A stretch of DNA of 34,307 bases. It comes from Psychrobacter sp. UBA5136 (GTDB lineage Bacteria > Pseudomonadota > Gammaproteobacteria > Pseudomonadales > Moraxellaceae). The number at the start of each line of letters is the position of its first letter. Positions within the stretch are counted from its first letter, which is position 1. Positions 16,687 through 24,775 of the stretch are shown in pieces. The DNA lies in assembly GCF_002414005.1 (NCBI RefSeq), contig NZ_DHYG01000048.1:1-34307 (forward strand), given 5' to 3'. The position numbers and the translations under genes are program-made. The notes under the pieces are model-generated. The model did not search any database. It had not been told where the DNA came from and saw nothing but the letters and a program-made list of their open reading frames with translations.

Positions 16687-16986
16687 GTGAGCACCTTAAC
16701 CAAATCTGACATGATTGAGCATTTGATGAGTCATCTTAACCTGACACGCCAAGAAGGCCGCTGTTTGGTGGAGAATTTTTTTGACGAGTTGTCAGAGAGT
16801 TTGATTGATGGCAAAGAGGTCAAGCTTTCAGGCTTTGGCAACTTTGAGCTTAAAGATAAAAACAGCCGCCCCGGTCGCAACCCAAAAACAGGGGAGCCTG
16901 TTGCGGTATCAGCACGCCGCGTCGTTACCTTTAAAACAGGACAAAAATTTCGCCAACAAGTTGATGAGCGTTTATTTGATGAATAG
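16687..16986 (+). CDS. ihfA: Integration host factor alpha subunit
   Basis: DNA-bending nucleoid protein that acts as a heterodimer with IhfB. The 99 residues match the E. coli protein in length and plan: LTKSDMIEHL, VKLSGFGNFELKDKN, the minor-groove arm RPGRNPKTGEPV, and ARRVVTFKTGQK. The DKN followed by RPGRNPKTGE pattern and the position downstream of pheT, as in E. coli, identify alpha rather than beta or HU. It starts with GTG (16687-16689) behind TAGGAG. Autoregulation by IHF is known in E. coli; I found no clear IHF consensus here. Confidence 0.96.
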   Translation: MSTLTKSDMIEHLMSHLNLTRQEGRCLVENFFDELSESLIDGKEVKLSGFGNFELKDKNSRPGRNPKTGEPVAVSARRVVTFKTGQKFRQQVDERLFDE

Positions 16987-17156
16987 TGCTTGGTTATCCA
17001 TTAATCCTAACTTTAACGCCCTTTAACGCCGCTTTTTAATACTAAGCGTTTAATAAAAAAGCCTTTTAATAACAACGCTTTTCGGTTTTACACCACGCTG
17101 AATTTTATGTGATGGGTAAAGACACTAAATAGTCAGTGGATAAGATTAACAGGCAT

Positions 17157-17186
17157 AAAAAAAGAGAGCATACGCTCTCTTTTTTA
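17157..17186. terminator. Two-way intrinsic terminator between ihfA and the acidic lipoprotein gene
   Basis: Perfect hairpin: GAGAGC (17164-17169), loop ATAC, GCTCTC (17174-17179), flanked by A-run and T-run, so it works in both directions. It separates convergent ihfA and the lipoprotein gene. Confidence 0.88.
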
Positions 17187-17216
17187 CTACAGAATTTCTA
17201 CTATGAAAAATAAAAA

Positions 17217-17573
17217 TTACTGAGCTGGTTCTTCTACAACAACTTCATCAGCTGCGTCTACAGCAGGCGTTTCGCTAGCTGCGTCAACGCTCGTAGTATC
17301 GCCGTCTACAGGTACTTCAGCGTCTACTTCGTCAGTAGAAGTAGCAGCTTGTGCTTGAGCGATGTCAGCTTCAGCATCAGCTACAGCAGCGTCTGCATCA
17401 GCAGGAACCGCTTCGCCGTCAGTACCAGCTTCGTTTAGCTCTTCTTGAGCGTCTTGCACTTCTTCTTGCGCGTCAGATAAATCTTCAGCAGCGTTTTCTT
17501 TGTTGCTATCACAGGCAGTAAGGCCCATAGTTGCAGTCATGATACCAGCTAGAGCAAGTAATTTAAGTTTCAT
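17217..17573 (-). CDS. Small acidic alanine-rich lipoprotein
   Basis: A 118-residue predicted lipoprotein with no family I recognise. MKLKLLALAGIMTATMG is a lipoprotein signal peptide ending in the lipobox LTAC, with C21 as the lipidation site for Lgt. The mature part has only one Lys/Arg (K25) and is almost entirely Ala, Asp, Glu, Val, Thr and Gln. A short coiled-coil-like stretch (about 30-48, SDAQEEVQDAQEELNEAG) is followed by low-complexity A/D/E/V sequence to the end, so it is probably disordered and strongly negative. The ATG at 17571-17573 has GGAGAAACC upstream; the frame is open 13 codons further, which would spoil the signal peptide. It is bounded by terminator 17157-17186. Confidence 0.82.
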   Translation of the reverse strand: MKLKLLALAGIMTATMGLTACDSNKENAAEDLSDAQEEVQDAQEELNEAGTDGEAVPADADAAVADAEADIAQAQAATSTDEVDAEVPVDGDTTSVDAASETPAVDAADEVVVEEPAQ

Positions 17574-17617
17574 AAGGTTTCTCCGGGAAAATGAAATGAT
17601 CAGTAGCAGCAAAAAAG

Positions 17618-17648
17618 GTTGAATCTCCGAAATTTTTCAGAATTCAAC
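17618..17648 (-). promoter_or_regulatory. Imperfect hairpin in the lipoprotein gene leader
   Basis: Outer arms GTTGAAT (17618-17624) and ATTCAAC (17642-17648) pair perfectly, and the inner bases can extend the stem with a bulge. It starts 45 bases upstream of the lipoprotein ATG on the minus strand. Could be an operator or leader structure; function unknown. Confidence 0.35.
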
Positions 17649-18090
17649 TAGTATTAATTACAGCTACTCAGCTTTCACGCATTCTATATGATTTCTTTCT
17701 GGATGGAAAGAGGTTGTACAATTAAGTAACAATAATTTTGTAAATGAAATTTTACCTTGCTGACTTATTATACTTTTTAATACAACAAGCCAAATTAATC
17801 GACGTATAATCAATGACATCAGTGTGTTTTAAGACCTTTCTTAAAAAGGCTTTTCTCTTAAGATTGGAAGGATATTTTCTAACTATTTATAGCGTTTTTA
17901 TCAATCGCAGTATCATTAAATAAGAGCGTTAAAAGTTTATAAAAAAGTTAGAGATATAAAAGCCATAAAAGATAAAAACGGACATTTAGAATCAAAGGAT
18001 TGCGCGAAATTTGCTATAACAACACGGACCAGATAACGAGATTTACTAAGATAAGAACAGCAAGGCTTATAGTATTTTTAGGAGAGAGAT
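17649..18090. other. AT-rich region upstream of ypfJ
   Basis: About 440 bases between divergent genes with no credible coding frame. Apart from a possible extended -10 for ypfJ (18012-18020) I see no repeat or RNA gene in it. Confidence 0.45.
18012..18020 (+). promoter_or_regulatory. Candidate extended -10 promoter of ypfJ
   Basis: TGCTATAAC matches the extended -10 form (TGn plus five of six of TATAAT). No good -35 is present. It lies about 70 bases before the ypfJ ATG. Confidence 0.35.
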
Positions 18091-18975
18091 ATGAAATGGC
18101 AAGACAGACGCGGCAGCTCAAACGTGCGCACAAGCAGTGGCGGCGGCAAGATGATTGGCGGCGGTATCGGCGGTATTATTATTGCCGGTATTTTATGGCT
18201 GGTGTTTGGGGTCAATCCGATGACCGCACTACAAACAGGGCAAGTAATCGCCGGCGGCGGTAATACGGCTACTGAGCCTGCCAATAGCGATGATCGGGAT
18301 ACTCGATTTGTAAAAGTTGTATTGGCCGACACCGAAGAAGTTTGGCATCAAATATTTAATGAGGCCGGCAGTACTTATAAAGAACCGTCATTGCTTTTAT
18401 TCAATGGTCGGGTCAACTCAGCTTGCGGCAGTGCAAGCGCGGCAACGGGGCCCTTTTATTGCCCAGGTGATCAGACGGTGTATTTGGATACCTCGTTTTT
18501 TGTAGAAATGCGTCAAAACTTAGGCATTACAGGCGACGAGCAAGGCTCAGGCGATAGCGAAAATCAAGGCAAGGCTGGAGATTTTGCGCAAGCGTATGTT
18601 ATCGCTCATGAGGTCGGTCACCATGTGCAGACTTTGCTAGGTATTACGCAACAAGTAAATGAAGCCAGCCGTCAAGTAACGCGCGCGCAGGCTAATAGAC
18701 TATCGGTATTGCAAGAATTACAGGCCGACTGTTTTGCTGGCGTGTGGGCACAGCGCAATCAAGAGCGCGTGCAATTTTTAGAGGCGGGCGACATCGATGA
18801 GGCTATCAATGCGGCCAGTCAAATTGGTGATGATCGCTTAGCGCGAGCAAGTGGCAGCGCCGTGGTACCCGATAACTTTACTCATGGCACCAGTCAGCAG
18901 CGTGTGCAGTGGTTTACGCGCGGCCTTGAGAGCGGAAATGTGCAATCTTGTGATACGTTTAGTGGGGCGTTATAA
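18091..18975 (+). CDS. ypfJ: YpfJ-family putative neutral zinc metallopeptidase
   Basis: A 294-residue membrane-anchored protein of the YpfJ family. MKWQDRRGSSNV is the typical start, a single membrane segment lies at about 22-41, and the peptidase-like domain with HEVGH (173-177, the HEXXH zinc site) sits in AYVIAHEVGHHVQ. A later LQELQADCFAGVW motif supplies a likely third ligand. Most of the protein should lie outside the inner membrane. The substrate is unknown. The ATG at 18091 follows AGGAGAGAG. It stands alone between the two lipoprotein genes and ends at a strong two-way terminator. Confidence 0.9.
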   Translation: MKWQDRRGSSNVRTSSGGGKMIGGGIGGIIIAGILWLVFGVNPMTALQTGQVIAGGGNTATEPANSDDRDTRFVKVVLADTEEVWHQIFNEAGSTYKEPSLLLFNGRVNSACGSASAATGPFYCPGDQTVYLDTSFFVEMRQNLGITGDEQGSGDSENQGKAGDFAQAYVIAHEVGHHVQTLLGITQQVNEASRQVTRAQANRLSVLQELQADCFAGVWAQRNQERVQFLEAGDIDEAINAASQIGDDRLARASGSAVVPDNFTHGTSQQRVQWFTRGLESGNVQSCDTFSGAL

Positions 18976-19034
18976 AAAGAGTAGAAGTTTATAAAATGAC
19001 CATTAAAATGCCTATGAGCGTAAACTTCAACCAC

Positions 19035-19066
19035 AAAAAAACCTGCAATTAATTGCAGGTTTTTTT
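19035..19066. terminator. Two-way terminator between ypfJ and the glycine-zipper lipoprotein gene
   Basis: A perfect 32-bp palindrome: seven A, CCTGCAATT, AATTGCAGG, seven T. It serves both convergent genes. Confidence 0.88.
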
Positions 19067-19091
19067 ATAGCTAAATGTCTATTAAAACCAA

Positions 19092-19337
19092 TTAACGGGT
19101 TTGGTCAAGAATATAAGCACCAGCACCGCCGATTGCAGCGCCGCCTAAAGCACCGCGAGCGATGTCTTTACTATTGCCGCCACTTTTAAGAAGTGCACCA
19201 GCAGCTGCACCAGCGGCTGCGCCTTTAGTAGTATTGCTCAAGCCACTGTTATAACCATAACCGTTATTCGCACAACCACCCATCATTAGAGCTGAGCTAG
19301 TAATAGCCGTTAATGCAAAAGTTTTAGCAAATTTCAT
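19092..19337 (-). CDS. Small glycine-zipper lipoprotein
   Basis: An 81-residue predicted lipoprotein. MKFAKTFALTAITSSALMMGG is a signal peptide with a lipobox-like MGGC (C22). The mature part is a glycine zipper: GAAAGAAAGALL (about 39-50), a short basic link, then GALGGAAIGGAGAYILD, two membrane-seeking hairpin segments as in the OsmB and Glycine-zipper_2TM proteins. No OmpA-like domain follows, unlike the longer YiaD type. The ATG at 19335-19337 has AGGTGA upstream; the open frame extends 33 codons more but that part lacks any signal. An envelope or stress role is inference from the family. Confidence 0.8.
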   Translation of the reverse strand: MKFAKTFALTAITSSALMMGGCANNGYGYNSGLSNTTKGAAAGAAAGALLKSGGNSKDIARGALGGAAIGGAGAYILDQTR

Positions 19338-19683
19338 AGTGTCACCTATTAAGTCGTCAATTTTGAAATCCAATATACAGGATGTATCTAAATATGTCTG
19401 TACTACTTTTAATAATAGCTTGTTTACCTCTAACAAGCCGTAGTAGAAACGCTAAGCTTTGCAAATAACCTGTAAAGTATGTTGCTTCACTGTATCATTA
19501 GTAGGGCTTTTGCTTAGAGTTATTGTATTTATAACAAGAGTCCGCTAACTGTTTTTAAGCATCAACTCTGTAAGCATTAAAGTGAATATTCATAAGAGTC
19601 TAGATACAACAAAGACCACCCTAAGGTAGCCTTTATTTTTAGAGGTTCATTGGCTCATTAAGTAGCTAACAACTCAACATCAA
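19338..19683. other. Intergenic stretch between rho and the glycine-zipper lipoprotein gene
   Basis: About 345 bases. It contains the rho terminator (19605-19634) on the minus strand and, presumably, the lipoprotein promoter. No coding frame is supported. Confidence 0.5.
19605..19634 (-). terminator. Intrinsic terminator downstream of rho
   Basis: Minus-strand stem of ten pairs (arms 19625-19634 and 19611-19620, loop CTAA on the plus strand). Two G-U pairs make it complete only on the minus strand, followed by a broken T-rich tail. It lies about 50 bases after the rho stop. Confidence 0.65.
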
Positions 19684-20952
19684 TTAATTCTGTGATTTAC
19701 GCTTCATTTGCTCAAAGAATTCGTCGTTGGTTTTGGCTTCTTTTAAGCGCTCAAGCAAAAATTCAGTCGCTTGCACGCCATCCATCGGCTGCAAGAGTTT
19801 ACGTAAAATCCAAACCTTACGCAGTGTGTCCTCGTCAAGCAGGCGCTCTTCGCGGCGCGTGCCAGATTTTTTGATATTAATCGCTGGGAAGACACGTTTT
19901 TCTGCCAAATCACGCTCAAGGGTAATTTCTTGGTTGCCCGTGCCTTTAAATTCTTCAAAAATCACGCTGTCCATTTTACTACCCGTATCAATCAAAGCAC
20001 TGGCAATAATGGTCAAGCTGCCACCTTCTTCGACATTACGCGCCGCACCAAAGAAGCGTTTTGGACGCTCAAGCGCATTGGCATCTAAACCACCGGTCAA
20101 CACTTTACCCGATGACGGAATAACAGTGTTATAGGCGCGGGCAAGGCGGGTAATAGAGTCAAGTAAGATGACCACGTCTTGCTTATGCTCGACCAGACGT
20201 TTGGCTTTTTCGATGACCATGTCAGCCACTTGCACATGGCGCTGCGGCGGCTCATCAAAGGTTGAAGCGACGACTTCGCCGCGCACCGTACGCTCCATCT
20301 CGGTGACTTCTTCTGGACGCTCATCGATGAGCAGGACGATAAGGTAGCATTCAGGGTTGTTGCGCGTGATAGACTGCGCAATCGACTGTAGCAGCATCGT
20401 TTTACCCGCTTTTGGCGGTGCAACGATAATTGAGCGCTGACCTTTACCAATTGGCGCAATTAGGTCGATGATACGACCAGTCAAGTCTTCGGTCGTACCG
20501 TTACCAAGCTCAAGTTTTAATTGCTCAGTTGGGAAGAGGGGGGTTAAGTTCTCAAAAATCAGCTTATGACGCGAGCGATCTGGGGTATCAAAGTTAATCT
20601 CGCCGACTTTTAATAGCGCAAAATAACGCTCAGAATCTTTTGGCGGGCGAATCGTGCCGGCGATACTGTCGCCCGTTTTTAGACTAAAGCGGCGAATTTG
20701 GCTCGGGCTGACATAGATATCGTCAGGGCCTGCTAAGTAAGAGCCCTCAGAGGAGCGCAAAAAGCCAAAACCATCGGGAAGTACCTCAAGCACCCCATCA
20801 CCATAGATGGCCTCGCCGTTGCGGGCATGAGTTTTTAAAATAGCAAAGATAATGTCTTGTTTACGGCTACGCGCCATATTATCAAGCCCCATTTCTTTGG
20901 CGATGGCCAATAGCTCAGCGATGGATTTTTTCTTTAGTTCAGTAAGATTCAT
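19684..20952 (-). CDS. rho: Transcription termination factor Rho
   Basis: Hexameric RNA-dependent ATPase that ends transcription at C-rich, untranslated RNA. The 422 residues (E. coli 419) contain the N-terminal helical domain (1-45), the cold-shock-like primary RNA site with GFGFLR (61-66), Walker A APPKAGKT (178-185), LLIDERPEEV (207-216) and a C-terminal RLKEAKTNDEFFEQMKRK end. No insertion or missing motif. The ATG at 20950-20952 has only a weak ribosome site. The leader upstream on the minus strand is rich in C and poor in G, which fits autogenous Rho-dependent control as known in E. coli. Confidence 0.98.
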   Translation of the reverse strand: MNLTELKKKSIAELLAIAKEMGLDNMARSRKQDIIFAILKTHARNGEAIYGDGVLEVLPDGFGFLRSSEGSYLAGPDDIYVSPSQIRRFSLKTGDSIAGTIRPPKDSERYFALLKVGEINFDTPDRSRHKLIFENLTPLFPTEQLKLELGNGTTEDLTGRIIDLIAPIGKGQRSIIVAPPKAGKTMLLQSIAQSITRNNPECYLIVLLIDERPEEVTEMERTVRGEVVASTFDEPPQRHVQVADMVIEKAKRLVEHKQDVVILLDSITRLARAYNTVIPSSGKVLTGGLDANALERPKRFFGAARNVEEGGSLTIIASALIDTGSKMDSVIFEEFKGTGNQEITLERDLAEKRVFPAINIKKSGTRREERLLDEDTLRKVWILRKLLQPMDGVQATEFLLERLKEAKTNDEFFEQMKRKSQN

Positions 20953-21389
20953 AGATAGGTCGTTAGCAGTTGATCAGATGAGAGATGCCATTATCAGCAC
21001 AAATCATGACAAGGATTAAAACAACGGATGTAGGGCGATAGAGGGTATACACAGTGCTTGGGTTTATGTAGGATTGGTTTTACGTGTCAGCTTATGGCCG
21101 CGTTGTAAGAGATACAGGCACGCTCATAAGAAGTGAAGATAAAGAAGTCTACATAAGAGTCTGCGTCAAAACTCAATATCAGTAATTGTGTTTAGTCATT
21201 GCGTTCAGTAGTGGTGTTTTATAATGACGATTGTGTTTTTGTTGATAAACACGAGGAGAATAGCGACAAGACACTTAGGAAAATGGTTAGTTTTCTCTTG
21301 TCAGCAGACTATACGGGCTTCAAGATGGCATTGTCAATAATTTTTGCCAAAAAAGTCGTATTATCCAGCTTTTTGCTCAGAAAAGCAGC
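20953..21389. other. rho leader and promoter region
   Basis: About 440 bases. On the minus strand 21022-21090 has, by my count, 24 C and 8 G in 69 bases with many YC steps, a candidate rut region of the rho leader. An 81-codon plus-strand frame (21199-21444) runs through the trxA terminator and has no family, signal or ribosome site; I do not call it a gene. Confidence 0.45.
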
Positions 21390-21426
21390 AAAAAAGCCAT
21401 TATCTAAAGAAGATAATAGCTTTTTT
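21390..21426 (-). terminator. Intrinsic terminator downstream of trxA
   Basis: Sixteen-base arms (21390-21405 and 21411-21426) with a five-base loop. The one mismatch becomes a G-U pair on the minus strand, where T6 ends the stem. It lies 100 bases after the trxA stop and also isolates rho. Confidence 0.75.
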
Positions 21427-21475
21427 GGTAGCACTTTTTTATAGACTAAATAGCAATTTTTTTAAAACCGCTATG

Positions 21476-21520
21476 GTTAATAAACGACCATTAGTAACCA
21501 CTAATTGACGTTTATTAAAC
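21476..21520. repeat. Large imperfect palindrome just after trxA
   Basis: Arms of about 20 bases (21476-21495 and 21500-21520) with a four-base loop AACC; three differences including one bulge. It begins five bases after the trxA stop codon. It has no T-run, so it may stabilise the mRNA 3' end rather than terminate. Confidence 0.6.
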
Positions 21521-21525
21521 GGTAC

Positions 21526-21852
21526 TTATAAGTGCTTATCTAAAACTTTCGCAAGTTCAGCTTTTGGCTGTAAACCCATGACTGAATCGACTTTTTCGCC
21601 GTCTTTAAAAACAAACAGCGTAGGGATGTTACGGATACCAAAACGGCTGGCCGCTTGTGGGTTGTTATCGACATCGACTTTAACGATTTTAACTTTACCT
21701 TGGTACTCGCTCGCTAAATCTTCTAAAATAGGCGCGATGGCTTTACAAGGACCACACCAAGTTGCCCAAAAGTCTACCAAGACTGGCGTATCAGATTGTA
21801 GGACGTCTTGGTCAAAGTTTGCGTCGGTAGTATTTACAATGAGGTCTGACAT
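21526..21852 (-). CDS. trxA: Thioredoxin
   Basis: General cytoplasmic disulfide reductase. The 108 residues contain FWATWCGPCKAIAP with the active WCGPC at 32-36 and the cis-proline P77 in RNIPTLFVF, the standard TrxA plan and length. The ATG at 21850-21852 has AGAGAG upstream. Single gene with two hairpins downstream; rho follows on the same strand, as often seen in proteobacteria, but here with more than 500 bases between them. Confidence 0.97.
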   Translation of the reverse strand: MSDLIVNTTDANFDQDVLQSDTPVLVDFWATWCGPCKAIAPILEDLASEYQGKVKIVKVDVDNNPQAASRFGIRNIPTLFVFKDGEKVDSVMGLQPKAELAKVLDKHL

Positions 21853-22289
21853 AGTTTTTCTCTCTTGTTTTAGTATTTCTATCGCCAGCCATCAATAAAA
21901 TATAGGCGTTATATTAAAGCGATGAGTGGCTAAAGAATGGTTGGAAGGTGGTAAAAATCTGCCATTATATTAACATGTTTGCTCAAGGTTGACAGATGCA
22001 GACCGGTTAAATTGTTTAACAATTACTATTAGCCCAATAAATCGACACATAATGATACAGGTTAGGTTTTATCTGTCATGCTGCTTTAGCGCTCTCATTA
22101 ATGTAAGTTAAGATAATGTAAATATAACAGTTAACGTAGCGATTTTAACTTAGACAGACTATACCTATATCGTTTAAAAGAAATGTCGCCTAAAACCAGC
22201 ATGGCTTTTGTATAAATCCTTTGATATTACTTCTTAAAACAGTCCACTCCTTAAAACAACCAATTTTTTAATATAAGTAGCCCATTTTT
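21853..22289. other. Divergent region trxA / rluA
   Basis: About 435 bases of AT-rich sequence without a credible gene. A perfect minus-strand TATAAT at 21964-21969 could be the trxA -10 (start about 105 bases before the ATG), though the base run where its -35 should be is poor. Nothing else stands out. Confidence 0.45.
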
Positions 22290-23003
22290 ATGCCTTTTAC
22301 CGATGACGAGATAGACGCCCTAAACGCGCAAGAAAATGCGTATCCGCTTGAGTTTTTTCAAAAATTTGCCCAAGACATTACGGTTTATGAAGACGATGAT
22401 ATTTGGGTTGTTGATAAGCCCGCTGGATTATTAAGCGTCGATGGTAAAACACTAAAGGTCAGTTTATTGGCACGGCTTGAGCGCGCCAATCCGGCGGTAA
22501 AATTGATTCACCGCTTAGACATGGATACCTCAGGGCTGCTGATTTTTGCCAAAAATGCCGCCGCGCAAAGCCATATTAGTAAGCAGTTTATCGAGCGGCT
22601 GCCGCAAAAAAGCTATCAAGCGCGCGTCTTTGGCGCGTGGCAAAACGTTGGTGATAAAGGCGAGATTTCGGTGCCGGTACGTTATGAGCCTACGACTAAA
22701 CCGCGCCATATCGTTGACCATGATTGGTCGAAAAATGCGCTAACTTTATATGAAGTCTTGGCGCATGAAGCGTGCAACGGTCAGACAGTCACGCGCGTAT
22801 TATTAAAGCCTGTGACCGGTCGTAGCCATCAATTGCGCGTGCACATGGTACACGTCGGTCATGTGATGATTGGCGATCCGATTTATGCTGATGGTGCTGC
22901 CTTGACCATTGCGCCACGGCTCAACCTTCATGCGCAGCAGCTGCGCCTTAAGCATCCTACGCTTGGGGCTTGGATGGATTGGGAGAGCCCAAGTCCGTTT
23001 TAA
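22290..23003 (+). CDS. rluA: RluA-type 23S rRNA/tRNA pseudouridine synthase
   Basis: Isomerises uridine to pseudouridine in RNA; E. coli RluA acts on U746 of 23S rRNA and U32 of some tRNAs. The 237-residue protein (E. coli 219) has VVDKPAGLLSVDGK (40-53), the catalytic motif HRLDMDTSGLLIFAK with D77, and LLKPVTGRSHQLRVHM followed by GHVMIGDPIYAD. These match RluA specifically better than RluC or RluD, and there is no S4 domain. The extra length is a short N-terminal segment. The ATG at 22290 has no strong ribosome site. It is followed 117 bases later by the AlmA-like gene. Confidence 0.88.
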   Translation: MPFTDDEIDALNAQENAYPLEFFQKFAQDITVYEDDDIWVVDKPAGLLSVDGKTLKVSLLARLERANPAVKLIHRLDMDTSGLLIFAKNAAAQSHISKQFIERLPQKSYQARVFGAWQNVGDKGEISVPVRYEPTTKPRHIVDHDWSKNALTLYEVLAHEACNGQTVTRVLLKPVTGRSHQLRVHMVHVGHVMIGDPIYADGAALTIAPRLNLHAQQLRLKHPTLGAWMDWESPSPF

Positions 23004-23120
23004 ATGACTGGCAGTTAAACTGATTTTATAAAAGTTTTTATTTAAAATCCTTTATGATGTAAAACGCATCACTTAAAACCAACAACATAACAGCCATCAT
23101 GCACAAACAAGGATCGTATT

Positions 23121-24761
23121 ATGCTTGATATGTCTGCCGCCAAACAGGCGCTCAAAAAACGCTTTAAAGCCAAATCATCTTTATCAAATTTATCAGATTT
23201 AAATACGCCAGTGCCAGTCGATTATGAGATGCTTATTATCGGTGCAGGGATTGCTGGCATCGGTATGGCTTGCAGGTTACAGCAGCAGCAACACAAACGG
23301 TTATTTCGCCAACAAAACCGCCGCAAGCGTAAACACATAAAGCAAAAGCAAAAAGACACACAGCGCTTTGTGGTGTTAGAAAAACGCGCGGATTTAGGCG
23401 GCACGTGGGATTTATTTACCTATCCAGGCATACGCTCTGACTCTGATGCCTTAACCTTTGGTTATAGCTTTCGTCCGTGGTTGGATCATCGGGTATTGGC
23501 AAAAGGCGGTGCTATCAAAAACTATATTGCCGATACCGCGCGCGAATTTGGTATCACTGAACACATTCGCTATCAGCATGAAGTGCAGCAGTTATCATGG
23601 TCAAGTCATAGCCAGCGATGGACGGCGACGTTAAAAAATCATGTAAGTGGCGAGGTATTTACCTTAACGGCAAAGTTTGTCGTCGGTGCGACAGGCTACT
23701 ACGACTATGAGCAAGGCTATCGACCGCATTTTGCTAAAGAAGAAGATTTTCAAGGTTCTATTATCCATCCGCAGCATTGGCACAATGTTAATTATGACGA
23801 TAAAAAAGTTGTCATCATTGGTAGCGGTGCCACGGCGATGACGCTACTGCCTGCGATGGTCGATGAAGAGGGCGAGCAGTGCGCGCAGCACGTCACCATG
23901 CTACAACGCTCGCCAACTTATGTGGCAAGTGTACCGGGCGATGATTATGCGCTTGATTGGCTGGCGGGCAAGTTTTCCCCCTTGTCAAAAAAGCAAGCGT
24001 ATAAGCTGCTGCGTACACGTAATGTGTTGATGCAGCAGGGGACATATCGAGCGGCTGTATACGCGCCCAAGGTGATTAAGGCATTATTAAAACGTGGGGT
24101 TAAAACCGAATTAAAGGGTAGCGGGGTTGATATTGCCCATTTTACGCCCGCTTACAATCCGTGGGATGAGCGCTTATGTGCGGTGCCAGATAGCGATTTA
24201 TTTAAGGCGTTACACGGCAACAGAGCCGACGTCGTCACCGATCAAATCAGCCACTTTACCAAAACTGGCATCATGCTTGAGTCTGGCAACCATCTTGAGG
24301 CTGATATTATCGTCACCGCAACGGGGCTAAAGCTGCAAATGCTGGGCGGCGCTAAAATTTACATAGATGGGCAGGCAATTGATATCGGATCACGCATGAC
24401 GTATAAGGCGGTGATGATTGAGGGTATACCAAATATGGTAGCGCTATTTGGCTATACCAATGCATCATGGACGCTAAAAATCGATTTGGCCTGTCAGTAC
24501 GTGATGCGTTTGCTTAGCTACATGCATAAGCAGCGTTATCAAGTGGTATGGCCGCAGGCAAAAACGGCGCATAGCGAGGCGCATACGCAGCCAGACACGG
24601 TGATGGGCGCGCTAACGGCAGGCTATGTGCAGCGCGCGCAGCATGAATTGCCAAAGCAGGGCGATATCTACCCTTGGCGGGTCACCAATAATTATCTGAG
24701 TGACCGCGTGATGCTTAAATACCGTAAAATAAAAGACAATTGGTTAAGATTTAACCGCTAA
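23121..24761 (+). CDS. almA: AlmA-like flavin monooxygenase (Baeyer-Villiger type)
   Basis: A 546-residue flavin monooxygenase. It shows FAD motif GAGIAG (41-46), GGTWDLFTYPGIRSDSDA (93-110), the BVMO fingerprint FQGSIIHPQHW (210-220), NADPH motif IGSGATA (233-239) and a C-terminal NNYLSDR. These match the long-chain n-alkane monooxygenase AlmA of Acinetobacter closely from memory, so oxidation of long-chain alkanes or related lipids is plausible but not proven by sequence. Unusual features: a 34-residue basic N-terminal extension and a Lys/Arg/Gln-rich insertion at about 54-81 between the first helix and second strand of the FAD fold. The ATG at 23121 follows AAGGATCGTATT. It converges on the next gene with 14 bases between stops. 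Confidence 0.85.
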   Translation: MLDMSAAKQALKKRFKAKSSLSNLSDLNTPVPVDYEMLIIGAGIAGIGMACRLQQQQHKRLFRQQNRRKRKHIKQKQKDTQRFVVLEKRADLGGTWDLFTYPGIRSDSDALTFGYSFRPWLDHRVLAKGGAIKNYIADTAREFGITEHIRYQHEVQQLSWSSHSQRWTATLKNHVSGEVFTLTAKFVVGATGYYDYEQGYRPHFAKEEDFQGSIIHPQHWHNVNYDDKKVVIIGSGATAMTLLPAMVDEEGEQCAQHVTMLQRSPTYVASVPGDDYALDWLAGKFSPLSKKQAYKLLRTRNVLMQQGTYRAAVYAPKVIKALLKRGVKTELKGSGVDIAHFTPAYNPWDERLCAVPDSDLFKALHGNRADVVTDQISHFTKTGIMLESGNHLEADIIVTATGLKLQMLGGAKIYIDGQAIDIGSRMTYKAVMIEGIPNMVALFGYTNASWTLKIDLACQYVMRLLSYMHKQRYQVVWPQAKTAHSEAHTQPDTVMGALTAGYVQRAQHELPKQGDIYPWRVTNNYLSDRVMLKYRKIKDNWLRFNR

Positions 24762-24775
24762 ATCAGCCGTTAATT

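Noticed and set aside
18000..18263. 87-codon frame overlapping the start of ypfJ
   Set aside because: Out-of-frame shadow of ypfJ; the product is an Arg/Trp/Tyr-rich artefact.
21199..21444. 81-codon plus-strand open frame between rho and trxA
   Set aside because: It runs through the trxA terminator hairpin, has no ribosome site or family resemblance, and its composition follows the AT-rich gap.
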